Assembly: GCF_002159945.1 (NCBI RefSeq) | Contig: NZ_NFJQ01000002.1 | Coordinates: forward strand, 124,001 to 188,000 | Reading direction: 5' to 3' | Length of the DNA stretch: 64,000 nucleotides | DNA from: Cloacibacillus sp. An23 | GTDB lineage: Bacteria; Synergistota; Synergistia; Synergistales; Synergistaceae | Shown: piece by piece, positions 7,828 through 15,690 of the stretch | Numbering within the stretch: the first letter of the stretch is position 1 | How the letters are laid out: every line of letters starts with the position of its first letter | Made by a program: the position numbers and the translations under genes | Notes under the pieces: model-generated | Database searches by the model: none | The model's input: the letters and a program-made list of their open reading frames with translations, nothing else | What the model was told of the DNA's origin: nothing

Positions 7828-9465
7828 TTATAGGTAGTCGTTTAAGTTAAGTGTCCCTGATACTAATTGATGTCTTGTGATTTTATAGTACCTTAAGATT
7901 TTATGGTATGCAAAAGAAGTACTCATTTCTCCTGAGAGGTACTTTAAGAGGCATTTTCGTTCATTGCGGTCGAGCGCATGCAGCTCACGACGCCATGCTT
8001 CCGTGAGACCACACTCTTCAAATAGTTTCCTGTACTTTATAAATTCATTAGGCATAGTCAATATCTCATGGAACTCTTTAATATCTTTGCCATACGCGCG
8101 CATGAAGAAATCCTTTTCACGGGCGATTACTCCCTTCGTGACATTGAGAATTACGTTCATAGCACTAAGATATTTTTTATTCCAATGCTTTCCAATAAAA
8201 CTTCTGTCTGTCATATTTATCGGAGCTAGTTTCATCGGGAATGAAAATGCATGCAGGCCCTCATAACTGTTGTATAGTCTTACATTTCTACATGCGCGAT
8301 TCCAAAAATCTCCAGGTGTCTCATTGAAATTAAACAACATGTAGTTTGAAAAATGTCTGACACCGTACCTATATGCGATGTCGAAAGCACGTATATAATC
8401 TTTTGTACACTTCGAAGAGTCATACGCCAATCTGAACGGACGAAGAGGAAGGACAGAAAGGATCTTCATCTTCTCTTCGGTTAGAAGCCTAGCGTCGATT
8501 CCCTGATTAAAATCTACATAACGCTGCATCTTCTTCTTAGAACGATAACGTTCAACTACATCTATGATGAAGCTTTTATTCTCCAGCAATGTCTGTGTCC
8601 GAACGCCAGATTGCATGAGAGGAATCATACTGCTTAGGCGATTTGATATTTCCTGATTTTTTATACGCGTTATGAATTTCAGGAAGTATTCCACAAAATT
8701 ATCTACGAGAATAATAATGCTGGCCTTAGTTTCAAGCCTCGTCTCTAACTTGCGAAAAAATATTTTTGCAGGATTGTCCGGAATAAACGTTGGCTTATCT
8801 TTTATGAAACCTAAATCGACGAGAGTGTCGCAAATCTCTTTCAGCTTTGTATTAGGAGCAACAAGTATATTGTTATCCATCAGCAGGATGTTTCTCTTAT
8901 CGCCGTATAGCCTGCGTTCTTCGGTAATCTGTTCTTTCAGATTATTGGTGTATTTAAATTCAGGCTCAAGTATCGAAACAGCACAAAAACTGCATCTGCG
9001 TGGACAGCCTCTTGTTGTATAAGTAATAAAGTTATCCGCCGCAGGGTATTTATACCTAACATCGTCCAGTATATCGTAGTCTATCGGTAACTCATCGATA
9101 TTTACATTGTCGTCATAGCCAAGCATTAACGAAGAAGTCAACTGCCGCGGAATTACATGAGACCGGCCGACTTCGGCCTGCAGCTTATCATGCATTATTG
9201 TCGCAAGTATTCCCCCTATATAGATAGTCTGTTCCGGTAAGAAATTCTGGTAGTGCCGGATGGTATCAATAAGAATGTCGTAATAGAAAGTAAAAAGCGA
9301 AGTTATATATACCCTGTCTGATTTTATAACAGTAGGATACGGGGCTTTGCCTTTATAGAATACAACATTATCCCCCCGTCGCTTATGATATGTGGCTATT
9401 TTCATAAGGCCGATAGGGGGATATTTGTTTTTGTAATCAGGTTCTACTAATAGTATATTTGCCAA
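7828..9465 (-). CDS. B12-binding-type radical SAM protein
   Basis: The 545-residue protein begins with a Rossmann-like domain (ILLVEPDYKNKYPPIGLMKIATY) as in cobalamin-binding radical SAM enzymes. The [4Fe-4S]-binding cysteines follow as CPRRCSFC (C154, C158, C161, a CX3CX2C motif) after ITYTTRG. FNQGIDARLL and the following barrel strands are also typical. The reaction is unknown. It starts with TTG one base after the stop of the ATPase gene, with GAGGAA inside that gene's last codons, so the two are probably translated together. Base composition is clearly more AT-rich than the virion genes. It is the last gene of a three-gene leftward cassette. Confidence 0.88.
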   Translation of the reverse strand: MANILLVEPDYKNKYPPIGLMKIATYHKRRGDNVVFYKGKAPYPTVIKSDRVYITSLFTFYYDILIDTIRHYQNFLPEQTIYIGGILATIMHDKLQAEVGRSHVIPRQLTSSLMLGYDDNVNIDELPIDYDILDDVRYKYPAADNFITYTTRGCPRRCSFCAVSILEPEFKYTNNLKEQITEERRLYGDKRNILLMDNNILVAPNTKLKEICDTLVDLGFIKDKPTFIPDNPAKIFFRKLETRLETKASIIILVDNFVEYFLKFITRIKNQEISNRLSSMIPLMQSGVRTQTLLENKSFIIDVVERYRSKKKMQRYVDFNQGIDARLLTEEKMKILSVLPLRPFRLAYDSSKCTKDYIRAFDIAYRYGVRHFSNYMLFNFNETPGDFWNRACRNVRLYNSYEGLHAFSFPMKLAPINMTDRSFIGKHWNKKYLSAMNVILNVTKGVIAREKDFFMRAYGKDIKEFHEILTMPNEFIKYRKLFEECGLTEAWRRELHALDRNERKCLLKYLSGEMSTSFAYHKILRYYKITRHQLVSGTLNLNDYL

Positions 9466-9466
9466 A

Positions 9467-10966
9467 CTATTCCTCTTTGTCGTAGTACTGTTTTATATAT
9501 GCTCTCATTTTTATAAAGAACTCATATTTATTTTCTTTCTCACAAAACGACTTAATGATCGCTATTAACTCATCATATATTTTTTGCTTTGTCTTCGATT
9601 GAAGCGGCATATCTATCGCAGAGAATTCCGCTTCAATATCGTTATCGTTTTCTGCATTTTTTAAAGACCTTGGTTTCTGAATCTCTCTCTTGCAGAATTC
9701 AAAAACTTCTTCTTCACTTGGCGAAACAGATAATTTCATATATGCTTCGCGCAGATTCTCTTCTTTCATTTTATCAGATTTTGATGTAGAATGGCTATTA
9801 AAATATCTTGATGATGCATATCTATATCTAAATAATTTCTCCATGAAATCTATAAGCGTATACTTTAGTTGTCTTGAGCTTTTGTCTGGCTTAAACCAGT
9901 CGCGTCTAGCGTTATCAACTAATACGTTGCTGTCTAACAGCAATTCTCCATAAACACCTCTAAGTGTTTGGACTAATTCTCTGTGAGTTGAAATGAATGT
10001 ACTACTGGAAGATGATATATTGGCTAGTGTATCGTTGTTACCCATAAGCACATTTTTTGATCTGACAAGAATTCCATATAAGTTATCGTTTTTTCTTGCT
10101 GATAATTTCTGGTCGAAGGTAAACCATAAAAGGCCAATTGGACCGATGTCTTCCGTTTGACTATTGACAATGCCATTTATAGTCCAGAATTTTATACCTG
10201 AAGCTAAAATGTTATCTTCGCAATATTCTTTTTCTAACTTTTCGCCATTCAAGAACACGGGACAGAAATATTTAGATAAAGGACTTCCCATTATTTTCTC
10301 GTACTCATCTTCTATTTGAGTATGTGATTTAAATGTCTTTGAATATTTTATCGGGAGTAGCAATGATATATTGTGCTTAAAGTTTATATTGTTGATGGTT
10401 TCATCTATCTCTTCATTATAATCATGTAAAGTTACCTGGAAGAAATGGTCATTTAGATTTCCTTTATATTCGTATGATGAAATTTTTGCTATTTGGCTAA
10501 TTACTTGATTCACAGTTTGATTACTGTCTTTTGCTATTTTCGTTTCCAAGATGCTACGATACATGTCTCCGTCCCACTCACATGTATCCACGTGCTGTTT
10601 CCCTGCAACTTTATTTTCAAATGTTAACCGAGAACAAAAAAGAAGGCCAGATAAACGTCCTATACCTCTAAACCCGATATTACCTTTTGATCCTAGTTTA
10701 TCTGAATCTCCTAGTCTTAGCATTATTGTGCTGAAATTATCTTTTATTCCGTATCCGTTATCTTTTATTACTATATCCTTGTTTTTCTGGTCTATGTCTA
10801 TGTTTACACAAAAACCATCAAACTTAAGAGATGTGTCTTCTGTTGCAATATTGAATGCATCGAGTGAATTTTGTACGTACTCTCTAAAGATAATAATGGG
10901 ATCTTCGTATAACGAAGATGTTAATGTCTCTAATACATCGCGACCTATGAGGATTTCCTGCTGCAT
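9467..10966 (-). CDS. Hsp90-like (GHKL) ATPase
   Basis: The 499-residue protein starts with a Bergerat-fold ATPase domain: N box FREYVQNSLDAF (E29, N33), G1 box KDNGYGI (D69), and a glycine-rich lid GNIGFRGIGRLSG at about 95-107. The layout of Hsp90, MutL and MORC proteins is similar, so ATP-driven N-terminal dimerisation is likely. The C-terminal half has no motif I can name and ends in a lysine-rich helical region. It is the middle gene of the cassette; its ribosome site lies inside the end of the cyclase-like gene three bases upstream. GHKL ATPases of this type recur in bacterial defence loci, but the role here is inference. Confidence 0.85.
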   Translation of the reverse strand: MQQEILIGRDVLETLTSSLYEDPIIIFREYVQNSLDAFNIATEDTSLKFDGFCVNIDIDQKNKDIVIKDNGYGIKDNFSTIMLRLGDSDKLGSKGNIGFRGIGRLSGLLFCSRLTFENKVAGKQHVDTCEWDGDMYRSILETKIAKDSNQTVNQVISQIAKISSYEYKGNLNDHFFQVTLHDYNEEIDETINNINFKHNISLLLPIKYSKTFKSHTQIEDEYEKIMGSPLSKYFCPVFLNGEKLEKEYCEDNILASGIKFWTINGIVNSQTEDIGPIGLLWFTFDQKLSARKNDNLYGILVRSKNVLMGNNDTLANISSSSSTFISTHRELVQTLRGVYGELLLDSNVLVDNARRDWFKPDKSSRQLKYTLIDFMEKLFRYRYASSRYFNSHSTSKSDKMKEENLREAYMKLSVSPSEEEVFEFCKREIQKPRSLKNAENDNDIEAEFSAIDMPLQSKTKQKIYDELIAIIKSFCEKENKYEFFIKMRAYIKQYYDKEE

Positions 10967-10969
10967 CTT

Positions 10970-11731
10970 CTATTTGACTCCTTTTTCAATCAAATAATTT
11001 TTTGTCCACACGTATTTAGAACGAACATGCATATTTTTCTTATAGTTTTTTATTTCTGTATTTAGATAATGTAAAGTACCTGTCTCATAAAATAATTGAC
11101 GGATGTCATCGGCATAGACTTTTTCTTCTAAGGCATAGCATTGTATAAAATCTATTGATTGTTCCCCATCAATAGACGAAAAAAGAAGTTGGGACTTATC
11201 TACTTTAGAATCGTCCAGCAACTTGAGTACGGATTCACCTAAGACTATTCTTGGAAACACAACGTCGTGTTCTTGATGCAAATATGCTTCTATATATGCA
11301 GGTCCTATGATTTGTTTCCCTTCATCTTCGACTGTGACATCTCCATACTCAATAGCGCCTCTCAGTAAATTGTGGCATTCCGTTAATACCCTAAATTGAA
11401 ATCGTGCTAAACGTTTGATTAGTGCCTTAATCTCGTATGCGGGGCATATGCATATAAATGAATCAGATATGTAAAGTCTTGTCACATTCTTGATCCGCTG
11501 TGTTTCGTCAAGAAAAATATCTTTGATTTGCTCCATTTTTTGAATAAAGCTACTGACATCTTTATTATGTATACTGTCATATATCTGTTTCTTGATTCCT
11601 AGTAGATCTATATAGACAGCAATAGCAGGCTTAAAAGAGTATAACGGAGTCTCCTCTCGTGATTCTGCCGGTTTTTCTTTGATAAACTGGGCAAATTCTT
11701 TATTCAGATCTGTCAGATCGCCTGTTGCCAT
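10970..11731 (-). CDS. Nucleotide cyclase-like (palm-domain) protein
   Basis: The 253-residue protein has the motif order of a class III cyclase core: a strand ending AVYIDLLGI with a candidate metal aspartate D42, RLYISDSF with a second aspartate D90, LLRGAIEYGDV, then GPAYIEAYLHQE and PRIVLGESV. The base- and transition-state-contacting Asn/Arg of true adenylyl cyclases are not obvious, so the product is unknown and the domain may not be active. No membrane segment is visible. GAGGGA precedes the ATG. It is the first gene of the leftward cassette and probably its sensor or signal generator; that role is inferred. I know no characterised homologue. Confidence 0.6.
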   Translation of the reverse strand: MATGDLTDLNKEFAQFIKEKPAESREETPLYSFKPAIAVYIDLLGIKKQIYDSIHNKDVSSFIQKMEQIKDIFLDETQRIKNVTRLYISDSFICICPAYEIKALIKRLARFQFRVLTECHNLLRGAIEYGDVTVEDEGKQIIGPAYIEAYLHQEHDVVFPRIVLGESVLKLLDDSKVDKSQLLFSSIDGEQSIDFIQCYALEEKVYADDIRQLFYETGTLHYLNTEIKNYKKNMHVRSKYVWTKNYLIEKGVK

Positions 11732-11804
11732 GTATTCTCCCTCATTGTCGAATTATTTTTTTATGTAACATTGTTTTTTTATTGTTGAATTTAAAAACAT
11801 CTTC

Positions 11805-11810
11805 ATTATA
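11805..11810 (-). promoter_or_regulatory. Possible -10 box of the leftward cassette
   Basis: TATAAT on the minus strand lies 74 bases before the cyclase-like gene within an AT-rich gap that follows the HNH gene. No convincing -35 is seen. It would let the cassette be read separately from the repressor operon. Confidence 0.3.
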
Positions 11811-11855
11811 CCTAAGTCGAACGGGAGGTGGTAGATTTTCTCGCCGCTCAGTCTG

Positions 11856-12914
11856 TTACAATACTTTCATCTTAGACATTTTTCTTATAACAAACGTCCT
11901 CTCTTCGTTGCGCAGGTAGCAGAAGGCGCGGACGGCGGCAGCTCCGTGGGGCGTTTTTACGTAGCGGAGAGGTTTCGCTGTTCTTCTTGTGTAGTTGCCT
12001 TTTGTGTCTTTGTAGGTAAATTCGATGTTTCTGTCTCTGTTTATCGCGTCGTCGATTTTTGTTCGGTTTTTGCCTTTGCGTATGTCTATGTCTTTTGCAA
12101 GGAGCCCGTTATGTACTTCGTTATGGCAGTCTTCGCAAAGGCATATCAGGTTGTCGAGCCTGTTGCTGCCTCCGGCAGAGAGTTCTTTTATGTGATGTAC
12201 GTGGAGAGGTTTGCCGTCTTCTCCGCAACTTTCGCATTCGTGATCAGCGCTCTCTAAAATTATGCGTCTGCGGCTTTCCCAATCGTCGGGATATGTCGGC
12301 CAGTAGTCATTGACCATCATAATGCGTTCAAAGAGCGCTTCGTCTTCTGCTTTAACATCAGGGAAGATTTCGTTAGGAGTCAACGACCTTACTTTTTTGC
12401 ACATGGCCTCATAGCACGTTTTATGGACGTGCGCGCCGTTTGTGAGTGTGACGCGGCTGTCGTCAGGCACGGTCGGTTTGCGGCAGAGCACGCAGTTGTT
12501 TGGGCTGAGGATGAGGTCCCGTTCAAGTTCTCTGCTTACGTGGTCAAAGAGAGATATGAGCGATAAGTATGGGTCGAATACTGGCTCTGTTAAAGGTTGC
12601 CGTGCAATTTTTTCGCCCTTTGCCCTTATTTCGTCGATGGTCGGGTAAGAGGCAGCCGGTGCTTTACGAACTGTTGCGCTCTCTTTTCGCGTATCAACGA
12701 GCTCCGGTACATTGTGCGAACGGCGCTGTTCTGTCCTCTTGGGGATGCCGCCTTCGGTAAGAACGTCTTCTGGTCTTGCCGTGGAATGAGCTGCATTTTC
12801 ACGTCGTCTGCGTTCTTCTTTTTCTTCAGCTTTTTTGGTAGGTTCAAAAATACATTCAATAATAACGAACAAAGCCACAAAAAACACAATTGTAAGAATG
12901 ATATTCAACACCAT
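11856..12914 (-). CDS. Membrane-anchored HNH endonuclease with C-terminal WYL-like domain
   Basis: The 352-residue protein has a single N-terminal membrane helix (about residues 3-22) and then a charged, probably disordered stretch. A first zinc-binding region follows (CVLC 141-144, H164, C167). An HNH nuclease domain has CESC 227-230, HVHH 238-241, N255, CEDC 260-263 and H267. The tail (about 288-350; IEFTYKDTKGNYTRR, YLRNEERTF) resembles WYL ligand-binding domains. The set suggests a membrane-tethered nuclease gated by a ligand. It lies 94 bases downstream of the repressor gene on the same strand, so it may be expressed in the lysogen. AGGAG precedes the ATG. Confidence 0.75.
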   Translation of the reverse strand: MVLNIILTIVFFVALFVIIECIFEPTKKAEEKEERRRRENAAHSTARPEDVLTEGGIPKRTEQRRSHNVPELVDTRKESATVRKAPAASYPTIDEIRAKGEKIARQPLTEPVFDPYLSLISLFDHVSRELERDLILSPNNCVLCRKPTVPDDSRVTLTNGAHVHKTCYEAMCKKVRSLTPNEIFPDVKAEDEALFERIMMVNDYWPTYPDDWESRRRIILESADHECESCGEDGKPLHVHHIKELSAGGSNRLDNLICLCEDCHNEVHNGLLAKDIDIRKGKNRTKIDDAINRDRNIEFTYKDTKGNYTRRTAKPLRYVKTPHGAAAVRAFCYLRNEERTFVIRKMSKMKVL

Positions 12915-13008
12915 ATTGTTTATGTCTCCTATTTAAATGTTATGCACTCATTTCGTTCGTTTTTACGAACCTATAGTAGTGTTGCTTATTTTGTTGGAAA
13001 CAAGTAAA

Positions 13009-13563
13009 TTATGCTGTCTTCTCGTCCGTTTTTTTGTTGTCTTCTATAATGAGAATTGCCAGTGTTTCGTGCAGTGCCTGCGCAATTATCTCACGTTTGG
13101 TTTTGTCGTATAGGTGGGCTTCGGTTTTCACTTTGTCGCGAAGCAATAGCGCTATCGTGTCGGTTCCCAGAGTTAATATTGTGCTTTGAGGATCTACGGC
13201 TTTCATGTTTTGAGAGTTGGATTCGTCATATTCCAGCAATTGTTTCCTATCGGTTTTTCTGTCGTATGTGGTCGCCCCTGCTCTGATAAAAGGATTCGTT
13301 ACACCGCTGCCTTGGTGTTTTTCTTTCGGAAGACCTAAGCCTAGTAACTGTATTTCGACCTCAGGCTCATCGCTTTCTCCCATGAGGTACGCAACGCTTG
13401 TATGCAGAAACTGAGCTAACTTCAGCTTTGTTTCATCGTCTGGCTCATTTATGTTATTCTTCCAACGCGATAAAGTTGCACTTGATATATTAAGTCCTTC
13501 AAGTAAATCTTTAGTTTTTATCTGTATTTCTTTCTGTCGTTTGGTTATGCGCTCGCCTTTCAT
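13009..13563 (-). CDS. Phage repressor, XRE family
   Basis: The 184-residue protein has an N-terminal XRE helix-turn-helix (DLLEGLNISSATLSRWKNNINEPDDETKLKLAQFL) and a C-terminal part without an S24 peptidase, so induction does not look like LexA-type self-cleavage. It sits head to head with the Cro-like gene across four operator-like repeats and likely maintains lysogeny of prophage 1. HNH and cassette genes lie downstream in the same direction. Confidence 0.8.
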   Translation of the reverse strand: MKGERITKRQKEIQIKTKDLLEGLNISSATLSRWKNNINEPDDETKLKLAQFLHTSVAYLMGESDEPEVEIQLLGLGLPKEKHQGSGVTNPFIRAGATTYDRKTDRKQLLEYDESNSQNMKAVDPQSTILTLGTDTIALLLRDKVKTEAHLYDKTKREIIAQALHETLAILIIEDNKKTDEKTA

Positions 13564-13573
13564 ATTTATAGCA

Positions 13574-13677
13574 TACGCAAAACGTAATATTCATACAAGC
13601 TCGTATTGTGTAACTTTAATGTTACGTAGTGTGTATGTATGAGCATATAGGCCCATTGAAATACTACGCAATGCGTA
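13574..13677. promoter_or_regulatory. Lysogeny control region with four operator-like sites
   Basis: Four 13-bp partly palindromic sites fit TACGYAKTGYGTA or its complement: 13574-13586, 13600-13612, 13623-13635 (perfect) and 13665-13677 (12 of 13). They fill the gap between the divergent repressor and Cro-like genes, as in lambda OR. Promoters must overlap them; no clean hexamer pair stands out. Confidence 0.7.
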
Positions 13678-13705
13678 ATATTATTACTTCACGGAGGTGA
13701 TTGAG

Positions 13706-13972
13706 TTGAATTTAGACAAGATAATGAGAGAGAAGAATATTACCAATGTTGTAATAGCAGAAAGATTTCACACGACACCGGCATCTGTGTCACGTTGGCG
13801 TAACAATGTAAGTAGCCCGGATAATGGTATTCTTCCAGATTTATGTGATTTTTTAGGATGCACCCTCGATGAACTGCTCCGTGACGAAAACCCTCAGATT
13901 CCCCGGAAGGTGGCGAGGAAACGTGTTCCGCGGGGGTCCGGGGGAAGGCAGGCGCAGAGCGTCCGGCTGTAA
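13706..13972 (+). CDS. Cro-like XRE transcriptional regulator
   Basis: The 88-residue protein carries a Cro/C1 helix-turn-helix (NVVIAERFHTTPASVSRWRNN...LPDLCDFLGCTLDELL). The likely start is TTG at 13706, eight bases after GGAGG; a GTG at 13697 overlaps that ribosome site and is less likely. First rightward gene, expected to shut off the repressor in lytic growth. Its tail is basic. Confidence 0.75.
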   Translation: MNLDKIMREKNITNVVIAERFHTTPASVSRWRNNVSSPDNGILPDLCDFLGCTLDELLRDENPQIPRKVARKRVPRGSGGRQAQSVRL

Positions 13973-14010
13973 GGCTGGAGTTAGTCATTCGTCTGGAAGG
14001 AGCGAAGGGT

Positions 14011-14226
14011 ATGAATAATCTGCAATGTTCGATGAACGTTCAAAACGAGATGAAGGTGCAGCTCGCCTTCGTGGACGGGCGGCCGCATGTGGAGTTTTGC
14101 GGCACAAGCCGCGAGGGTGCAAGCGAGGCGGATATTTCCGAGCTTTTCGACAAGGCGAAGGGGGCTGCTATTGCGGCGCTTCGGTCCCTGGATGGGGGCG
14201 AAAATAAAAGCCCCTTACGGGGCTGA
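14011..14226 (+). CDS. Small early protein, unknown
   Basis: The 71-residue product (MNNLQCSMNVQNEMKVQLAFVDGRPHVEF...) has one short beta-like segment followed by an alanine-rich helix (DISELFDKAKGAAIAALRSL). GGAGCGAAGGG precedes the ATG. I do not recognise it; small proteins of this kind are common just after Cro in early operons. Confidence 0.5.
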   Translation: MNNLQCSMNVQNEMKVQLAFVDGRPHVEFCGTSREGASEADISELFDKAKGAAIAALRSLDGGENKSPLRG

Positions 14227-14236
14227 GGTGAGGAAT

Positions 14237-14482
14237 GTGCAGAGAGCTTTCGCTTTTTTAATCGGAATACTTGCCGTGGCCGCGGGATATAGACTGGGCG
14301 GCTGGTTGTACGCATTTTCTACAGTGATCTGCTTTGTTATCGGTTTTTTGCGCGGTCGAGAGGACCGTCAATATAGAGAGAAGTCAATGTTTGGCTCCGG
14401 CTATGTATCCGGCGAGAGTGCCAAGGACCGAAACGATGGTAAGAGCAATGTCACTCTTGGTAAGATGCATGGCCCAGAATAA
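14237..14482 (+). CDS. Small two-helix membrane protein
   Basis: The GTG start has GAGGTG six bases upstream. The first 48 residues hold two hydrophobic segments (FAFLIGILAVAAGYRLGG and YAFSTVICFVIGFL) followed by RGRED. The last third overlaps antisense to the gene at 14384-14752 and has low-complexity content, so the natural protein may originally have ended earlier. Function unknown. Confidence 0.4.
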   Translation: MQRAFAFLIGILAVAAGYRLGGWLYAFSTVICFVIGFLRGREDRQYREKSMFGSGYVSGESAKDRNDGKSNVTLGKMHGPE

Positions 14483-14752
14483 TGCAACAATGAGCAACAG
14501 TGATATCGACCATAGAATAGTTGTTTTCAGACTGTCTCCAGTGCCTATGTATCGAGCGATTATCGGCGTATCAAGCTCTTTTGCCTTTGCCTCTAATTCA
14601 AGCTTTTTACATTCTAGGAGATATGATTCGGATAAGCCTGGAACTTGTTGTTCTGCTGTCTGCTTTGTTTGAGCAGAAGGTTTATTTTGTATTAGTTGGT
14701 AAATATCGTCCAGCGTGTAATGACTTGCGTTGCTAGGTTCTTGTTTAAGCAT
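14384..14752 (-). CDS. Membrane protein with C-terminal hairpin, unknown
   Basis: The 122-residue protein has a soluble, partly coiled N-terminal half and two C-terminal membrane segments (TTILWSISLLLIVALFWAMH and DIALTIVSVLGTLAGYIAGA). It overlaps the end of the upstream gene by eight bases, so the two form a leftward pair of opposite direction to the early operon. The position fits lysogenic conversion or superinfection exclusion; that is inference. Confidence 0.6.
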   Translation of the reverse strand: MLKQEPSNASHYTLDDIYQLIQNKPSAQTKQTAEQQVPGLSESYLLECKKLELEAKAKELDTPIIARYIGTGDSLKTTILWSISLLLIVALFWAMHLTKSDIALTIVSVLGTLAGYIAGAKH

Positions 14753-15245
14753 GGCTGGATTCCTTCTTAGTTATGTTTTTCTGGAAGAATGTCAGCGTTA
14801 TGTCTCTAAAATCTGCCCCTTCGTACGGGCGTTGTACTTTGACACGAAGATGGATTTCTTTGCCCCATACAGTGGCTAAGTATACGGGCTCTTTGCTGTA
14901 CACAGGGGTGGAGTCATCGAAATTCACTAAGGTGATATTAAGTAAGTTAAAGAAGTCAGGGTCTGGATTTTGAGCGCCTTCGATTTGAATCGGAGCTGCA
15001 ACAATAGATGGGGGAACATTATCAATGCTCATAAAGTTAAAAGATAGAAATAAAAAAATTTTTCTTGGTGTAAGTTGTGGCGATATATCTTCTTTAAATT
15101 CTGTTTTCAGAACAAAATTTCCAAGATCCTCCGTCATGAACGTAAGCGTTTTTACCATGCTGTATAGGCGAAATATTGCAAAAGATTCAGCCTCTATTTG
15201 TGGATTCCCAGGGCGTGGTATTTCTCTGGATGATGTTTGATTCAT
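14745..15245 (-). CDS. Hypothetical soluble protein paired with the membrane protein
   Basis: The 166-residue protein starts at the ATG with GAAAGGAG upstream (MNQTSSREIPRPG). It has alternating beta-like segments (KIFLFLSFNFMSID, YLATVWGKEIHLRVKVQ, DITLTFFQKNI) and no signal peptide. I do not recognise a family. It shares an operon and an overlapping stop/start with the membrane protein at 14384-14752. Confidence 0.55.
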   Translation of the reverse strand: MNQTSSREIPRPGNPQIEAESFAIFRLYSMVKTLTFMTEDLGNFVLKTEFKEDISPQLTPRKIFLFLSFNFMSIDNVPPSIVAAPIQIEGAQNPDPDFFNLLNITLVNFDDSTPVYSKEPVYLATVWGKEIHLRVKVQRPYEGADFRDITLTFFQKNITKKESSHA

Positions 15246-15307
15246 AAAAATACTCCTTTCTTTTTCGTGGTCATGGTTACTATCTGCTGTGAGTATAGGA
15301 GATTCTG

Positions 15308-15496
15308 ATGAAAAACGATATTCGACAAGCATACGTGCGTATGTCTGAGGATTTACATAAGGCTTTGCGTATAGAAGCCGCGAAAGATGACGTTTCTCTC
15401 AATGCGTGCATCGTCACTCTGCTGACGGAGGCGTTGGAAGCTCGCCGTGTTTTTCCTCCCATTGATGAACGTAAGTCTGAGCAGCGTCAATCATAG
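15308..15496 (+). CDS. Ribbon-helix-helix protein A
   Basis: The 62-residue protein reads AYVRMSEDLHKALRIEAA then SLNACIVTLLTEAL, the beta-helix-helix pattern of Arc/CopG-type dimeric DNA-binding proteins. AGGAG precedes the ATG. Its 3' end overlaps by 83 bases a convergent gene (15414-15584) that encodes a related protein, YVRLPEELHTKLRVIAA. Likely a regulator of nearby early genes. Confidence 0.75.
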   Translation: MKNDIRQAYVRMSEDLHKALRIEAAKDDVSLNACIVTLLTEALEARRVFPPIDERKSEQRQS

Positions 15497-15584
15497 TCAG
15501 GTTGAGAGATTCATTTTTTAATGCGGCAATAACACGCAACTTGGTATGGAGTTCTTCTGGGAGTCTGACATAGAGCTGAGACAA
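15414..15584 (-). CDS. Ribbon-helix-helix protein B (TTG start)
   Basis: This 56-residue gene is easily missed because it starts with TTG and is short. AAGGAGG lies seven bases before the start. The product reads SQLYVRLPEELHTKLRVIAALKN then SLNLTMIDAAQTYVHQW, a CopG/Arc-type fold closely parallel to protein A on the other strand. It is divergent from the gene at 15691 with a 14-bp repeat pair in between, so it probably represses both directions. Confidence 0.72.
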   Translation of the reverse strand: MSQLYVRLPEELHTKLRVIAALKNESLNLTMIDAAQTYVHQWEEKHGELPTPPSAE

Positions 15585-15600
15585 TGTTATTCCTCCTTAA

Positions 15601-15662
15601 TCGCAATAGTCGCATTGCAATGATAAATTAGATGTGATAAGATTCAAGTCGCAATAATCGCA
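15601..15662. promoter_or_regulatory. Operator-like direct repeats
   Basis: TCGCAATARTCGCA occurs at 15601-15614 and 15649-15662, 48 bases apart, between divergent genes for a ribbon-helix-helix protein and the 96-residue protein. A further ATTGCAATGA follows the first copy. Element 2 has GCAATGCAAA repeats at the matching place. Confidence 0.6.
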
Positions 15663-15690
15663 AAGCGACTATATGAATGAGGTGATTTTT

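Noticed and set aside
14087-14236. N-terminal extension of the small membrane protein gene
   Set aside because: The extra part lies in another frame over the gene at 14011 and has no ribosome site; the GTG at 14237 does.
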